Shown here: positions 51,717 through 64,000 of the stretch, one piece after another | Layout of the letters: the number at the start of each line of letters is the position of its first letter | Numbering within the stretch: position 1 is the first letter of the stretch | DNA from: Paenirhodobacter enshiensis | Lineage (GTDB): Bacteria > Pseudomonadota > Alphaproteobacteria > Rhodobacterales > Rhodobacteraceae | Direction of reading: 5' to 3' | Assembly: GCF_000740785.1 (NCBI RefSeq) | Contig: NZ_JFZB01000009.1 | Location: forward strand, 62,001 to 126,000 | Length of the DNA: 64,000 nucleotides | The notes under the pieces: model-generated | Seen by the model: the letters and a program-made list of their open reading frames with translations, nothing else | Told to the model about the DNA's origin: nothing | Databases searched by the model: none | Program-made: the position numbers and the translations under genes

Positions 51717-53143
51717 ATGAAGAGAGTGCTGTCGGTCGCGTCGGAGGCGGTTCCGCTGGTGAAGACGGGGGGGCTTGCCGATGTGGTGGGGGCGCTGCCG
51801 GCGGCGCTGGCCGGGCAGGGCTGGCACATGCGGGTGATGATGCCGGCCTATCGCGGCGTGCTCGACCGGGTGGGGGCGACCGATGTCGTCTGGGCGGCGG
51901 AGAATTTCTTCGGCGGTTCCGCCCGGCTCTGTCTGGGCTCGGTCGGGGGGATGGAGGTTCTGGCCCTCGATGCGCCGCATCTTTACGATCGGGCAGGCGG
52001 GCCCTATTCGGGCGCGCAGGGCGATTACTGGGACAACGCCGAGCGTTTCGCCGCGCTGAGCTGGGCGGCCGCCATCGTCGCGCGCGACGGGATCGAGGGC
52101 TGGAAGCCCGAGGTGGTTCATGCCCATGACTGGCAGGCGGGGCTTGCGCCGGCGTTCCTGCGCTACTGGAACACCGGGGTGCCGACGGTGATGACCATTC
52201 ATAACATGGCGTTTCAGGGCCGGTTCGGGCCGCAGAAGGCCGGGCCGATGCGGTTGCCGCCCGAATGGTTCCACCGCGAGGGGTATGAATTCTGGGGCGA
52301 TGTCTCGACGCTGAAAGCGGGGCTGATGGCGGCCGACGCGATCACCACGGTCAGCCCGCGCTATGCCGAAGAGCTGATGCGTGGCGAGTTCGGGCTGGGC
52401 CTCGAAGGGGTGATTCAGGCCCGCGCGGGTGTGGTGAGCGGCATTCTGAACGGTGTCGACGGACAGGTCTGGGACCCGGAGACCGACCCCGAGGTGCACC
52501 CCTATTCCGCCGCAAAGCCGCAGGGCAAGGCGAAGAACCGCAAGGCGCTGCTGGCCGAGTTCGGGCTGAATGCGGAGGTCTCCGGCCCGCTTCTGGTGAT
52601 GGTGACGCGGATGACGCCGCAAAAGGGTATCGATCTGCTGCCGCAGGCGGTGGAGAGCTTCGTCGCGGCGGGCGGCGCGCTTGCGGTGCTGGGCTCGGGC
52701 GACAGCTGGGCCGAGGCGGCGATGCGCGATCTCGCCCTGCGCTATCCCGGCCGGGTCGCGGTGCGGATCGGCTATGACGAGGGGCTGAGCCATCGCATGT
52801 TCGCCGGCGGCGATGCCGTTCTGGTGCCCTCGCGGTTCGAGCCCTGCGGACTCACCCAGCTTTACGGGCTGCGTTATGGCTGCGTGCCGGTTGTCTCGGC
52901 GGTGGGCGGGCTTGCCGATACCGTTGTGGGGGCGAGCCCGGCCACTCAGGCGCTTGGTGCGGAGACGGGGGTCGTGTTCTCGCCGGTAGACGGGCTCGGC
53001 CTCACTCAGGCGCTGCGCCGGCTGGTCGCGCTCCATGCCGATGCGCCGCGCTGGAAGGCGATGGTGCGGCGGGGGATGCGCATGGACTGGGGATGGGAGC
53101 GCTCGGCGGTGGCCTATGCCGCGCTCTACGAGGGCCTGATCGC

Positions 53144-53147
<4 letters not shown>
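51717..53147 (+). CDS. glgA: Glycogen synthase (ADP-glucose)
   Basis: GlgA (476 residues, GT5 family) adds glucose from ADP-glucose to glycogen. The ADP-glucose-binding KTGGLADV motif is at residues 16-23 and the C-terminal SRFEPCGLTQLYGLRYG block carries the catalytic glutamate. Two Rossmann-like domains are present. Its stop overlaps the GTG start of glgX. Confidence 0.97.
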
Positions 53148-56796
<3,649 letters not shown>

Positions 56797-56807
56797 AGCA
56801 GTATACC

Positions 56808-56823
56808 ATTCCGTAATCGGAAT
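56808..56823. terminator. Short hairpin after pgm
   Basis: ATTCCG and CGGAAT flank TAAT twelve bases after the pgm stop, with ACC/GGT pairs further out. No T run follows, so termination by it alone is doubtful. The gap to glmS also has a GCCGAT/ATCGGC hairpin at 56963-56982 that may end glmS transcription. Confidence 0.35.
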
Positions 56824-56991
56824 GTGGTAAGCAATGCTCATGGTCCGGTGGTGCCGGGTCTTGGTTCGGTAATCAGTGCCCCGGCCCGCGTCCTGCGCTG
56901 GCCGGGTTTTTCTTTGCTTTCATATCGCGAACAGGGCACACGGCGGCAATGCCCACCGATGGGCCGATTCGGTCCGATCGGCTTTCCGGGA

Positions 56992-58806
56992 TCACTCCAC
57001 GGTCACGGACTTCGCCAGATTTCGCGGCTGGTCGACATCGGTGCCCTTGGCGATGGCCGTGTGATAGGCCAGAAGCTGGGCTGGCAGCGCGTAGAGGATC
57101 GGCGCGAAAGGCTCGGCCACCTCGGGCATGGTCAGGCTTTCCCAGGCACCTTCGCCGGCCGCCGCGATACCGCGCGCGTCCGAGATCAGCAGCACCTTGC
57201 CGTGGCGCGCCATCACCTCCTGCATGTTCGAGACGGTCTTGTCGAACAGCCGGTCATGGGGCGCCAGAACGATCACCGGAACGGTGCGGTCGATCAGCGC
57301 GATGGGGCCGTGCTTCAGCTCTCCGGAAGCATAACCTTCGGCATGGATGTAGCTGATTTCCTTGAGTTTAAGCGCGCCTTCCAGAGCCAGAGGATACATC
57401 ACCCCGCGGCCCAGGAACAGGATGTCCTGCGCCTCGGCGATCTGCTCGGCGAGCTTGGCGATGCGCGGCGCGCCCGAGAGTGCCGCATTCATCAGCCCCG
57501 GCAGCGTCTTCAGCGCCGCGACATGGGCCGCGAAATCCTCGTCCGACAGATGACCGCGGTCGCGCCCGGCCTTCAGCGCCATCACCGCGAGCGTCAGAAG
57601 CTGGCAGGTGAACGCCTTGGTCGAGGCCACGCCGACCTCGATCCCGGCGAGGATCGGCAGCGCCACGTCGCTTTCGCGCGCGATGGAAGAGGTCGCCACA
57701 TTCACCACCGAGACGATCTTCGCCACCTTGTCCGTGCAGTAGCGCAAGGCCGCCAGCGTGTCGGCGGTCTCGCCCGACTGGCTGACGAAGATCGCGAAAC
57801 TGTTGTGCGGCAGCGGCGGCTCGCGGTAGCGGAACTCGGACGCTACGTCGATTTCGCAGGGCAGGCCGGCGAGGCTCTCGAACCAGTATTTCGCGACCGA
57901 GCAGGCATAGAACGCCGTCCCGCAGGCCACCAGAGTCAGCCGGTCCAGCCCGCGGAAATCCAGCGTTTCCGGCAGGTTGATCGTGCCTTCCGGCAGGTAA
58001 TGGGTCAGCGCATCGGCCAGAACCACCGGCTGTTCGGCGATTTCCTTGGCCATGAAATGCTTGAAGCCCCCCTTTTCGACCCGCGTCGCGCCAAGGTCGA
58101 TGCGCGCCTCGGCCCGGTTCGCGCGCCGCCCGGCCTGGTCGAAGATCTCGACGCCGGCGCGGGTGACGAAGGCATAATCGCCCTCGTCGAGATAGGTGAT
58201 CCGGTCGGTGAAGGGCGCGAGCGCGATGGCGTCGGAGCCGACGAACATCTCGCCCTCGCCGTGCCCGATGGCGAGGGGCGAACCCTTGCGCGCGGCGATC
58301 ATCAGATCGTCCTCGCCCTCGAAGATCCACAAGAGCGCGAAGGCGCCTTCGAGCTTCTTCAGGGTGGAGACGGTGGCGGTGCGCGCATCCTCGCCGCGGT
58401 CCATGAACATCCGCGTCAGCAGGGCGACGGTCTCGGTGTCGGTCTGGGTCTCGGGAGTCAGACCCGCGGCCGCCAGCTCTTCGCGCAGGGCGCGGTAATT
58501 TTCGATGATGCCGTTGTGGACGACCGCGACCGGGCCCGACATGTGCGGGTGGGCGTTCGTCACCGTCGCCGCGCCATGCGTCGCCCAACGGGTATGACCG
58601 ATCCCCGACTTGCCCGGAAGCGGCTCGTGCACTAGGAGGTCCGACAGATTGGCGAGCTTGCCGACAGCGCGCCGGCGCTCCAGATGGCCATGGTTCACCG
58701 TCGCGATCCCGGCCGAGTCATAGCCGCGGTATTCCAGCCGTTTCAGGCTTTCGACCAGCAGCGGCGCGACTTCATGCTTTCCGAGAATTCCAATGATACC
58801 ACACAT
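56992..58806 (-). CDS. glmS: Glutamine-fructose-6-phosphate aminotransferase (isomerising)
   Basis: GlmS (604 residues) makes glucosamine 6-phosphate, the entry step to UDP-GlcNAc. The N-terminal Cys2 is the glutamine-hydrolysing nucleophile (MCGIIGILG), with GHTRWATHG and HNGIIENY. Two SIS sugar-isomerase domains follow, and the C terminus is the conserved DQPRNLAKSVTVE. It abuts the glmU stop with no spacer, so it is presumably coupled. No glmS ribozyme is expected or seen. Confidence 0.98.
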   Translation of the reverse strand: MCGIIGILGKHEVAPLLVESLKRLEYRGYDSAGIATVNHGHLERRRAVGKLANLSDLLVHEPLPGKSGIGHTRWATHGAATVTNAHPHMSGPVAVVHNGIIENYRALREELAAAGLTPETQTDTETVALLTRMFMDRGEDARTATVSTLKKLEGAFALLWIFEGEDDLMIAARKGSPLAIGHGEGEMFVGSDAIALAPFTDRITYLDEGDYAFVTRAGVEIFDQAGRRANRAEARIDLGATRVEKGGFKHFMAKEIAEQPVVLADALTHYLPEGTINLPETLDFRGLDRLTLVACGTAFYACSVAKYWFESLAGLPCEIDVASEFRYREPPLPHNSFAIFVSQSGETADTLAALRYCTDKVAKIVSVVNVATSSIARESDVALPILAGIEVGVASTKAFTCQLLTLAVMALKAGRDRGHLSDEDFAAHVAALKTLPGLMNAALSGAPRIAKLAEQIAEAQDILFLGRGVMYPLALEGALKLKEISYIHAEGYASGELKHGPIALIDRTVPVIVLAPHDRLFDKTVSNMQEVMARHGKVLLISDARGIAAAGEGAWESLTMPEVAEPFAPILYALPAQLLAYHTAIAKGTDVDQPRNLAKSVTVE

Positions 58807-60153
58807 TTACGCACCTTTCTTCATGGATGCCTTCTTGGCGCGCAGCACCTCGAAGAGTTTCGTCGCAAGCCCCGGTTTCACCGCCTGCCGCGCCCGGCCG
58901 AAGGCCATGGCGCCCGCCGGCACATCCTCGGTGATCGCCGAACCCGAAGCCGTCAGCGCCCCGTCGCCCACCGTCACCGGCGCCACCAGCATGGTGTCCG
59001 AGCCGATGAAGGCGTTCGCGCCGATCACCGTGCGATGCTTGAAGAAACCGTCGTAATTGCAGGTCACCGTGCCCGCGCCGATGTTGGTGTGCTCGCCCAC
59101 ATCGGCATCGCCCAGATAGGTCAGATGGCCGACCTTCACCCCCTCGGCGAGGGTCGAGTTTTTCACCTCGACGAAATTGCCGACATGCACGTCCTCGGCG
59201 AGCTCCGCCCCCGGACGCAGCCGCGCGAAGGGGCCGACCGTCGCCCCGGCCGAGATATGGCAGCCTTCGAGATGGCAGAACGCCTCGATCGCCGCGCCGG
59301 ATTCGATGGTCACACCGGGGCCGAAGACGATGTTCGGCCCGAGCGTCACATCGCGCCCGATCCAGGTGTCGAGGGCGAAATACACCGTCGAGGGGTCGGT
59401 CATGGTGACGCCGTTGTCCTGCGCCTCGGCGCGCATCCGGGTCTGGAACAGCGCCTCGGCGCGGGCGAGTTCGGCGCGGGTGTTGATGCCGAGGGTTTCC
59501 TCTTCCGGGCAGGTCACCACCTCGGCGGAAAGGCCCTTCGAGCGTGCCGCCGCGACGATATCGGTCAGGTAATATTCCCCCGCCGCATTGTCATTGCCAA
59601 GCCCGGGCAGAAGCGCGCGAAGCGTTTCTGCCGTCGCGGCAACAACGCCGGAATTGCAAAGGGTTATAAGACGTTCCTCATCCGTCGCATCCTTGAATTC
59701 GACGATCTTTTCGAAGCCGTCGGTGCCGACGATCAGCCGCCCGTACCGGCCGGGGTCAGCCGCTTCGAAGCCCAGAACGGTCACTTCGGCCGCACTTGCC
59801 GCCAGCGCCTCCAGCGTCTCGGGGCGGATGAACGGGGTGTCGCCGTAAAGCACGATCACCTTGCCCTCGAAGCCATCCAAAAGCGGCATCGCCTGCGCCA
59901 CCGCATGTCCGGTGCCGAGCTGCTCGGCCTGAATCGCGATCTCTGCCTCGGGATCGAAGGCCTTCACCGCCTTCTCGACCTGCGCGGCACCATGGCCCGC
60001 GACGACGACCACGCGCTCGGGTTCCAGCGCCCGGCCTGCGGCCAGCGCATGTGCCACGAGAGGCGCCGCGCCCAGCCGGTGCAGCACCTTCGGCAGGTCG
60101 GAATTCATGCGCGTTCCCTGGCCTGCCGCCAGCACGATCAGTGCGATGCCCAT
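58807..60153 (-). CDS. glmU: Bifunctional GlcNAc-1-P uridylyltransferase / GlcN-1-P acetyltransferase
   Basis: GlmU (448 residues) acetylates glucosamine 1-phosphate and then forms UDP-GlcNAc. The N-terminal pyrophosphorylase domain begins VLAAGQGTRMNSDLPKVLHRLG, with QLGTGHAV for uridine binding. The C-terminal left-handed beta-helix carries the acetyl-CoA site (ANAFIGSDTMLVAPVTVGDGA). AAAAGG precedes the ATG. It is first in glmU-glmS and divergent from gph. Confidence 0.97.
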   Translation of the reverse strand: MGIALIVLAAGQGTRMNSDLPKVLHRLGAAPLVAHALAAGRALEPERVVVVAGHGAAQVEKAVKAFDPEAEIAIQAEQLGTGHAVAQAMPLLDGFEGKVIVLYGDTPFIRPETLEALAASAAEVTVLGFEAADPGRYGRLIVGTDGFEKIVEFKDATDEERLITLCNSGVVAATAETLRALLPGLGNDNAAGEYYLTDIVAAARSKGLSAEVVTCPEEETLGINTRAELARAEALFQTRMRAEAQDNGVTMTDPSTVYFALDTWIGRDVTLGPNIVFGPGVTIESGAAIEAFCHLEGCHISAGATVGPFARLRPGAELAEDVHVGNFVEVKNSTLAEGVKVGHLTYLGDADVGEHTNIGAGTVTCNYDGFFKHRTVIGANAFIGSDTMLVAPVTVGDGALTASGSAITEDVPAGAMAFGRARQAVKPGLATKLFEVLRAKKASMKKGA

Positions 60154-60300
60154 ATCTATGCCTTTTCTTCTGCTCTCACACGTTTTACCGATGCCTCATC
60201 CGGCCGCAAGTCTTGGCCGATCACACAATCTTTCTGGGTATTTCGGCCGACGCCCGCATTTTCGCGCGTCCCGCCGGCCGCCCATGCCGGGAGGGCCCCA

Positions 60301-60969
60301 ATGCGCACGGTGGTTTTCGATCTCGACGGGACGCTCGCCGATACCTCGGCCGATCTGATCGCGGCGGCGAATGCGTGTTTCCGTGCCCGCGGGCTCGGCG
60401 ACCGGCTCGATCCGGTGGCGGATGCGCTGGTGGCGTTCCAGGGCGGGCGGGCGATGCTGCGCCTCGGTTACGGACGCGCCGATGTGGTGGGCGCCGAACA
60501 GCTTGCCGAGGATGATTACACCCGTCTTCTCGATCATTACGCGGCCGATCTCGCCTCGCACACCCGGCTCTATCCGGGCGCGGCCGAGGCGGTGGAAACG
60601 CTGCGTGGCACGGGGTTCCGCACGGCGATCTGCACCAACAAGCCCGAGGCCCTGGCGCGCGAGCTGGTCGGTCACCTCGGCATCGCGGAGCTGTTCGACG
60701 CGCTGATCGGCGCCGACACGCTGCCGGTGCGCAAGCCCAATCCCGCTCCCTATCGCGCCTCGGTGGCGCAGGCCGGCGGCGAGATGGCGCGCTCCTTCCT
60801 CGTGGGCGACACCCAGACCGACCGCGAGACCGCGCGCAATGCCGGTGTCGCCAGCGTTCTCGTCACCTTCGGTCCCGAGGGCGGGCGCATCGCTCGCCTC
60901 GCACCCGAGGCTCTTCTCGACCGTTACGATGCGCTTCCGGCGCTGGCCGAGCGTCTTCTGCCCCGCTGA
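60301..60969 (+). CDS. gph: Phosphoglycolate phosphatase-like HAD hydrolase
   Basis: The 222-residue protein is a haloacid dehalogenase-type phosphatase: nucleophile loop VFDLDGTLADT at 5-15, a helical cap, motif II CTNKPEAL with the conserved Thr, and motif IV VGDTQTDRETA. It most likely removes phosphate from 2-phosphoglycolate, but HAD specificity is not certain from sequence. GGGAGG lies before the ATG. It is followed in the same direction by an MFS exporter 25 bases on. Confidence 0.9.
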   Translation: MRTVVFDLDGTLADTSADLIAAANACFRARGLGDRLDPVADALVAFQGGRAMLRLGYGRADVVGAEQLAEDDYTRLLDHYAADLASHTRLYPGAAEAVETLRGTGFRTAICTNKPEALARELVGHLGIAELFDALIGADTLPVRKPNPAPYRASVAQAGGEMARSFLVGDTQTDRETARNAGVASVLVTFGPEGGRIARLAPEALLDRYDALPALAERLLPR

Positions 60970-60994
60970 TATCCCGTTATCCGACCGAGGTCTC

Positions 60995-62218
60995 ATGTCC
61001 CCGCTTTCCCCCGCGGCCGCGCGGCGCACTCTCGCCTTCGCGCTGATTGTGGTCTTCATCGATATCTCGGGCGTCGGCCTGATCCTGCCGGTCCTGCCGC
61101 GGCTGATCGAGGAGGTCGGCCATGTGTCGCTCGACGGGGCGGCCTCGGTCGGGGGCGGGCTGTTCGCGGCCTTCAGCCTGGCACAGCTGCTGTGCGCGCC
61201 GGCGGTGGGCGCGCTGTCGGACCGGATCGGGCGCCGTCCGTTGTTGTTGCTGGCCGTCGGCGGGATCGGGGTCGATTACATCCTGCACGCGCTCGCGCCC
61301 ACGCTCGGCTGGCTGGTGGTGGGGCGCATCCTCGCCGGGGCCTGCGGGTCGTCCTTCGTCATCGCCAACGCCTGCATCGCCGATATCACCGCGCCCGAGA
61401 AACGCGCCCGTGCCTTCGGTCTGATGGGGGCGGCGTTCGGTCTCGGCTTCGTTCTGGGGCCGGCGCTCGGGGGGCTGCTCGGCGCGTTCGGGCCGCGGGT
61501 TCCGTTCTGGGTGGCGGCGGGGCTGGCGCTTGCCAATTTCGTTTTCGGCCTCGTCGTGCTTCCCGAAACCCTGCCGCCCGAGCGCCGCCGCCGCTTTCGC
61601 TGGCGCGAGGCCAATCCCCTCGGTGCGCTCGCGGTGTTCGGCCGCTATCCCGGGGTGCTGGGCCTTGCGGGGGTGCTCTTCGTGTATTTCTTCGGTTCCT
61701 CTGTCTATCCGGCGATCTGGTCGTTCTGGGGCATCGCGCAATTCGGCTGGTCCGAGGCGATGATCGGTGCCTCGCTCGCCGCGTTCGGGCTGGTGATGGC
61801 GCTGTTGCAAAGCACCGCGATCGGCCCGGCCGTCGCGCGCTTCGGCGAGGTGCGTCTGGCGTTGTTCGGGCTTGGGGTCAGCGTGGCGTGCTGCGCGGGT
61901 TATGGGCTTGCGGGGCAGGTCTGGGTGGTGGCGGTGCTGCTGGTGCTGCACGCCCCCGACGGGTTCGTGCATCCGATGCTGTCGACGCTGATGTCGAAAG
62001 CCGTGCCCGAGGACGCTCAGGGCGCGCTGCAGGGCGGGATTTCGGCGCTGATGAATCTCGCGATGCTCGCGGGCACGCTGTTCTTCACGCAGATCTTCGG
62101 CTTTTTCCTGTCCGAGCGCGCCCCGGTCCGCTCGGCCGGGATCGCCTATCTGGTCGCGGCCGCGGTGCTGATGCTTGCGATGGCGATGTTCATACGGCTG
62201 AGACGCCGCGTTTCGTGA
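60995..62218 (+). CDS. TCR/Tet-family MFS exporter
   Basis: The 407-residue protein has twelve predicted membrane segments and the DHA1 tetracycline-type signatures: DISGVGLILPVLPRLIEEV in helix 1, motif A GALSDRIGRRP, and GLMGAAFGLGFVLGPALGG in helix 5. It resembles TetA-type proton-driven drug exporters, but chromosomal members need not confer tetracycline resistance. A GAGG ribosome binding site precedes the ATG, and it may be cotranscribed with gph. Confidence 0.9.
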   Translation: MSPLSPAAARRTLAFALIVVFIDISGVGLILPVLPRLIEEVGHVSLDGAASVGGGLFAAFSLAQLLCAPAVGALSDRIGRRPLLLLAVGGIGVDYILHALAPTLGWLVVGRILAGACGSSFVIANACIADITAPEKRARAFGLMGAAFGLGFVLGPALGGLLGAFGPRVPFWVAAGLALANFVFGLVVLPETLPPERRRRFRWREANPLGALAVFGRYPGVLGLAGVLFVYFFGSSVYPAIWSFWGIAQFGWSEAMIGASLAAFGLVMALLQSTAIGPAVARFGEVRLALFGLGVSVACCAGYGLAGQVWVVAVLLVLHAPDGFVHPMLSTLMSKAVPEDAQGALQGGISALMNLAMLAGTLFFTQIFGFFLSERAPVRSAGIAYLVAAAVLMLAMAMFIRLRRRVS

Positions 62219-62299
62219 TCGCTCTCCGGGTTGACCGGTTTGCGCATGGAGTTCACTCTCTGCCTCAGAAAAACAAAAATCTTCGAGGCAGAGGGCGAC

Positions 62300-62548
62300 A
62301 TGCGGAGCGTGATGCGCAGTGTGGACCAGGGATTCGACTTCATCGGCAAAAGGCTGCGTCATGGCGATGTCGAGATCGTCTATGACGACGGCGTAGCCCG
62401 GCGGATGGTCTGGCGCGTCACCGGCCGCGTGCCAGAGGCCGAGGTCGACGAGGCCATCGCTCATGCCGCGCGAGAGTTGCGCGTTCTGCCCGCCCTTTAC
62501 GCAGAGCTGCGCAAGCGTCGCATCGGGATCGAGGTCATTGCCGGCTGA
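62300..62548 (+). CDS. Small protein of unknown function
   Basis: I do not recognise this 82-residue protein. It is charged, with no signal peptide or membrane segment, and appears to be a compact alpha/beta domain (DVEIVYDDGVARRMVWRVTGRVPEAEVDEAIAHAARELRVLPALYAELRKRR). The composition is typical of a real gene in this genome. The chosen ATG follows AGAGGG; the open frame extends 23 codons upstream through an AT-rich segment that looks more like a leader. Confidence 0.5.
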   Translation: MRSVMRSVDQGFDFIGKRLRHGDVEIVYDDGVARRMVWRVTGRVPEAEVDEAIAHAARELRVLPALYAELRKRRIGIEVIAG

Positions 62549-62696
62549 GAACGCTCCGCGTTTTCGGGCGACATCTTCGAGCGGGCTGATCGCGTCGGCG
62601 TCATCAACCCGGACAGAAACGCCCGCCAGCGCTTGCAGCTGAAAACGCGGCTGCGCGACACGGCCGACGCGTATCGCGCAGAGCGCCGCTCCTGTC

Positions 62697-62767
62697 TTTC
62701 GATTCGCCCCAAATATCCCGGGGGTGAATTTGCCCGTCAGGGCAAAGAGGGGGCAGCGCCCCCTCTC
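62697..62767 (-). repeat. Dispersed CCCGGGATATTT-type repeat, copy F
   Basis: On the minus strand: GAGGGGGCGCTGCCCCCTC hairpin, TTGCCCTGACGGGCAA hairpin, TTCACCCCCGGGATATTT core and the tail GGGGCGAATCGAAAG. It lies just after the pepN stop, in the gap between two convergent genes, and could terminate pepN. Confidence 0.85.
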
Positions 62768-62775
62768 TTCCGGTT

Positions 62776-64000
62776 TCAGCCCAGAAGCCGCGCGGTCATT
62801 TCCGACAGATCGCGGCTCAGCCCGGGCTGGCCGGCGATCCGGCTCAGCTCGGCGCGGATCTTCTCCTTCCGGCCGGCATCGTAACGCGCCCAGGTCTCGA
62901 AGGCGGTCGAGAGCCGCGCCGCGGTCTGCGGGTTCAGCGGATCGAGGCGGATCAGCCAGTCGGCATAGAAGCGATAGCCCGCGCCGTCCTTGCGGTGGAA
63001 GCCCGCGTGATTGGCCGACAGACCGCCCATCAGCGCGCGGAAGCGGTTCGGGTTCTTCCAGTTGAACAGGGGATCGGCCGCCAATGTCGCCGCGCGCTCC
63101 GCCGCCTCTTCGGGCGGGCAAAGGGCGATCTGCGTGGTGAACCACTTGTCGATCACCAGCGGATTGTCCTGCCACTTCGCGCGGAACGCGGCGAGCTTGC
63201 CTTCCGCCTTGCCCAGCCCGATCAGCACCGAGAGCGCGCCGAGGCTCTCGGTCATGTTGTCGGCAGCCGTATACAAGGCCTCGGCCCGCGCGCCGGCATC
63301 GACGAGCGCCAGAAGTTTCAGACACACCAGCCGCAGCGCGCGCCGTCCGGCGGGTTCTGCATCGGGCGCATAGGGGCCGGCGACGGCGCAGGCCTCATAG
63401 GTCGCGGAAAGCGCGGCCTCGTGGCGCGCGGCCAGATCGCGGGCGAGGGTCTCGCGCGCGGCATGGATCGCGTCCGGGTCGGCCACGCCTCCGCGCGTCG
63501 CGATGGTCTGGGCGATCTCGTCCTCGAAGGGCAGGCGCAGCAGCAGCGCGCGGAACGCCGGATCGAGGCTCTCGTCACCGATCAGCATGCCGATGGCGTC
63601 GAGGTAATCGCTCCCGGCGTCGCGCCCCTCCGTCATCGCGATCAGCGTGTCGCGGGCGAGCGCGCTGCCCGCTTCCCAGCGGTTGAACGCATCGCTGTCA
63701 TGGGCGAGCAGGAACGCCCGCTCTTCGGCCGAGGTCTCGCGTTCCAGCACCACCGGCGCCGAGAACCCGCGCAGGATCGAGGGCACCGGCTTCGCGCCGA
63801 GGCCCTCGAAGCGGAACGATTGCTCGGCCTCGGTCATCTCCAGAACCTGCGTCGGCACCAGCTCGTCGCCGTTCGGGCCCAGAAGCCCCACCGCGATCGG
63901 GATCAGCCGCGGCGGTTTCGTGTCCTGACCGGGGGTCGGGCGGGTGCTCTGGCGGAAACTCAGGGTATAGGTGCCGCCATCAAAACGCTCGCTCACCTTC
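62776..64000 (-). CDS. pepN: Aminopeptidase N, C-terminal part (truncated by window edge)
   Basis: About 408 residues are present, matching the C-terminal half of the M1-family aminopeptidase PepN. They cover a DUF3458 Ig-like segment (YTLSFRQSTRPTPGQ... IPIAVGLLGPNG) and the helical C-terminal domain (ADNMTESLGALSVLIGLGKAEGKLAAF, FNWKNPNRFRALMGG, GAGYRFYADWLIRLDPLNPQTAARL). The zinc-binding HEXXH catalytic domain would lie outside the window. The frame is open to the edge. There is no sign of damage. Confidence 0.93.
   Translation of the reverse strand, partial: KVSERFDGGTYTLSFRQSTRPTPGQDTKPPRLIPIAVGLLGPNGDELVPTQVLEMTEAEQSFRFEGLGAKPVPSILRGFSAPVVLERETSAEERAFLLAHDSDAFNRWEAGSALARDTLIAMTEGRDAGSDYLDAIGMLIGDESLDPAFRALLLRLPFEDEIAQTIATRGGVADPDAIHAARETLARDLAARHEAALSATYEACAVAGPYAPDAEPAGRRALRLVCLKLLALVDAGARAEALYTAADNMTESLGALSVLIGLGKAEGKLAAFRAKWQDNPLVIDKWFTTQIALCPPEEAAERAATLAADPLFNWKNPNRFRALMGGLSANHAGFHRKDGAGYRFYADWLIRLDPLNPQTAARLSTAFETWARYDAGRKEKIRAELSRIAGQPGLSRDLSEMTARLLG

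Noticed and set aside
56797-58850. A glmS ribozyme or other riboswitch at glmS
   Set aside because: glmS abuts glmU with no leader, and glmS ribozymes are found in Gram-positive lineages; nothing matching is present.
60977-63325. Long minus-strand open frame opposite the Tet-type exporter
   Set aside because: It has no recognisable motif, crosses the repeat and the end of pepN in a different frame, and is best explained as antisense to a GC-rich gene.

Overview
The window reads as core chromosome of a photosynthetic-bacteria-type alphaproteobacterium, most likely order Rhodobacterales / family Rhodobacteraceae. The evidence is the very high GC content, proteins typical of the class (an NDUFS4-like complex I subunit, a DUF4167 protein, a PAS_5 protein, a CtaA/COX15 heme A synthase, SufT), and gene orders such as glgP-glgB-glgC-glgA-glgX-pgm and lptF-lptG-lptD-surA-pdxA-rsmA. 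The genus is not determinable from what is visible.

Layout. 0.2-3.4 kb: a GMC-type (choline dehydrogenase-like) oxidoreductase plus a PuuC/BetB-like aldehyde dehydrogenase, minus strand. 3.4-4.5 kb: a gene-free stretch with a perfect inverted repeat, ending at a tRNA-Arg(UCU). 4.6-10.4 kb: uvrB, an NDUFS4-like subunit, tpiA, and an A-type Fe-S carrier, an old yellow enzyme and sufT. 10.5-13.4 kb: prfA-prmC (overlapping) and a DUF4167 gene. 13.7-21.6 kb: an envelope-biogenesis operon on the minus strand (lptF>lptG>lptD>surA>pdxA>rsmA), with stop/start overlaps at most junctions. 21.9-25.1 kb: pepA-holC and tgt. 25.5-30.7 kb: a complete branched-chain/HAAT-type ABC importer (livK-G-F-H-M). 30.8-36.7 kb: guaA, an L,D-transpeptidase-like protein, an apparently frameshifted Gly-rich lipoprotein, ctaA, a DsbA-family oxidoreductase and a Bcr/CflA-type MFS exporter. 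36.9-40.3 kb: a GlxA-family regulator divergent from class II DAHP synthase, then a PAS_5 protein. 40.5-43.8 kb: yicC-gmk-gamma carbonic anhydrase and a PhoR-like sensor kinase preceded by a Pho-box-like direct repeat. 44.0-56.8 kb: a GH13 alpha-glucosidase divergent from the six-gene glycogen operon, with a LacI-type palindrome between them. 57.0-64.0 kb: glmU-glmS, gph, a Tet-type MFS exporter, a small unknown, and the 3' part of pepN, cut by the window edge.

How it fits together: the glg operon makes and breaks glycogen (GlgC makes ADP-glucose, GlgA and GlgB polymerise and branch, GlgP and GlgX degrade, Pgm joins the pool to glucose-6-phosphate), while the divergent alpha-glucosidase feeds glucose in. 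The lpt/surA block builds the outer membrane, and glmU/glmS supply UDP-GlcNAc for LPS and peptidoglycan.

I found no CRISPR array, transposase, prophage, defence island or secondary-metabolite cluster. The most unusual non-gene signal is a dispersed composite repeat, seven copies at six loci, built of one or two GC hairpins followed by a conserved CCCGGGATATTT-like core and a purine-rich tail. It lies at gene ends, or directly in front of the next gene inside two operons, where its tail supplies the ribosome binding site.
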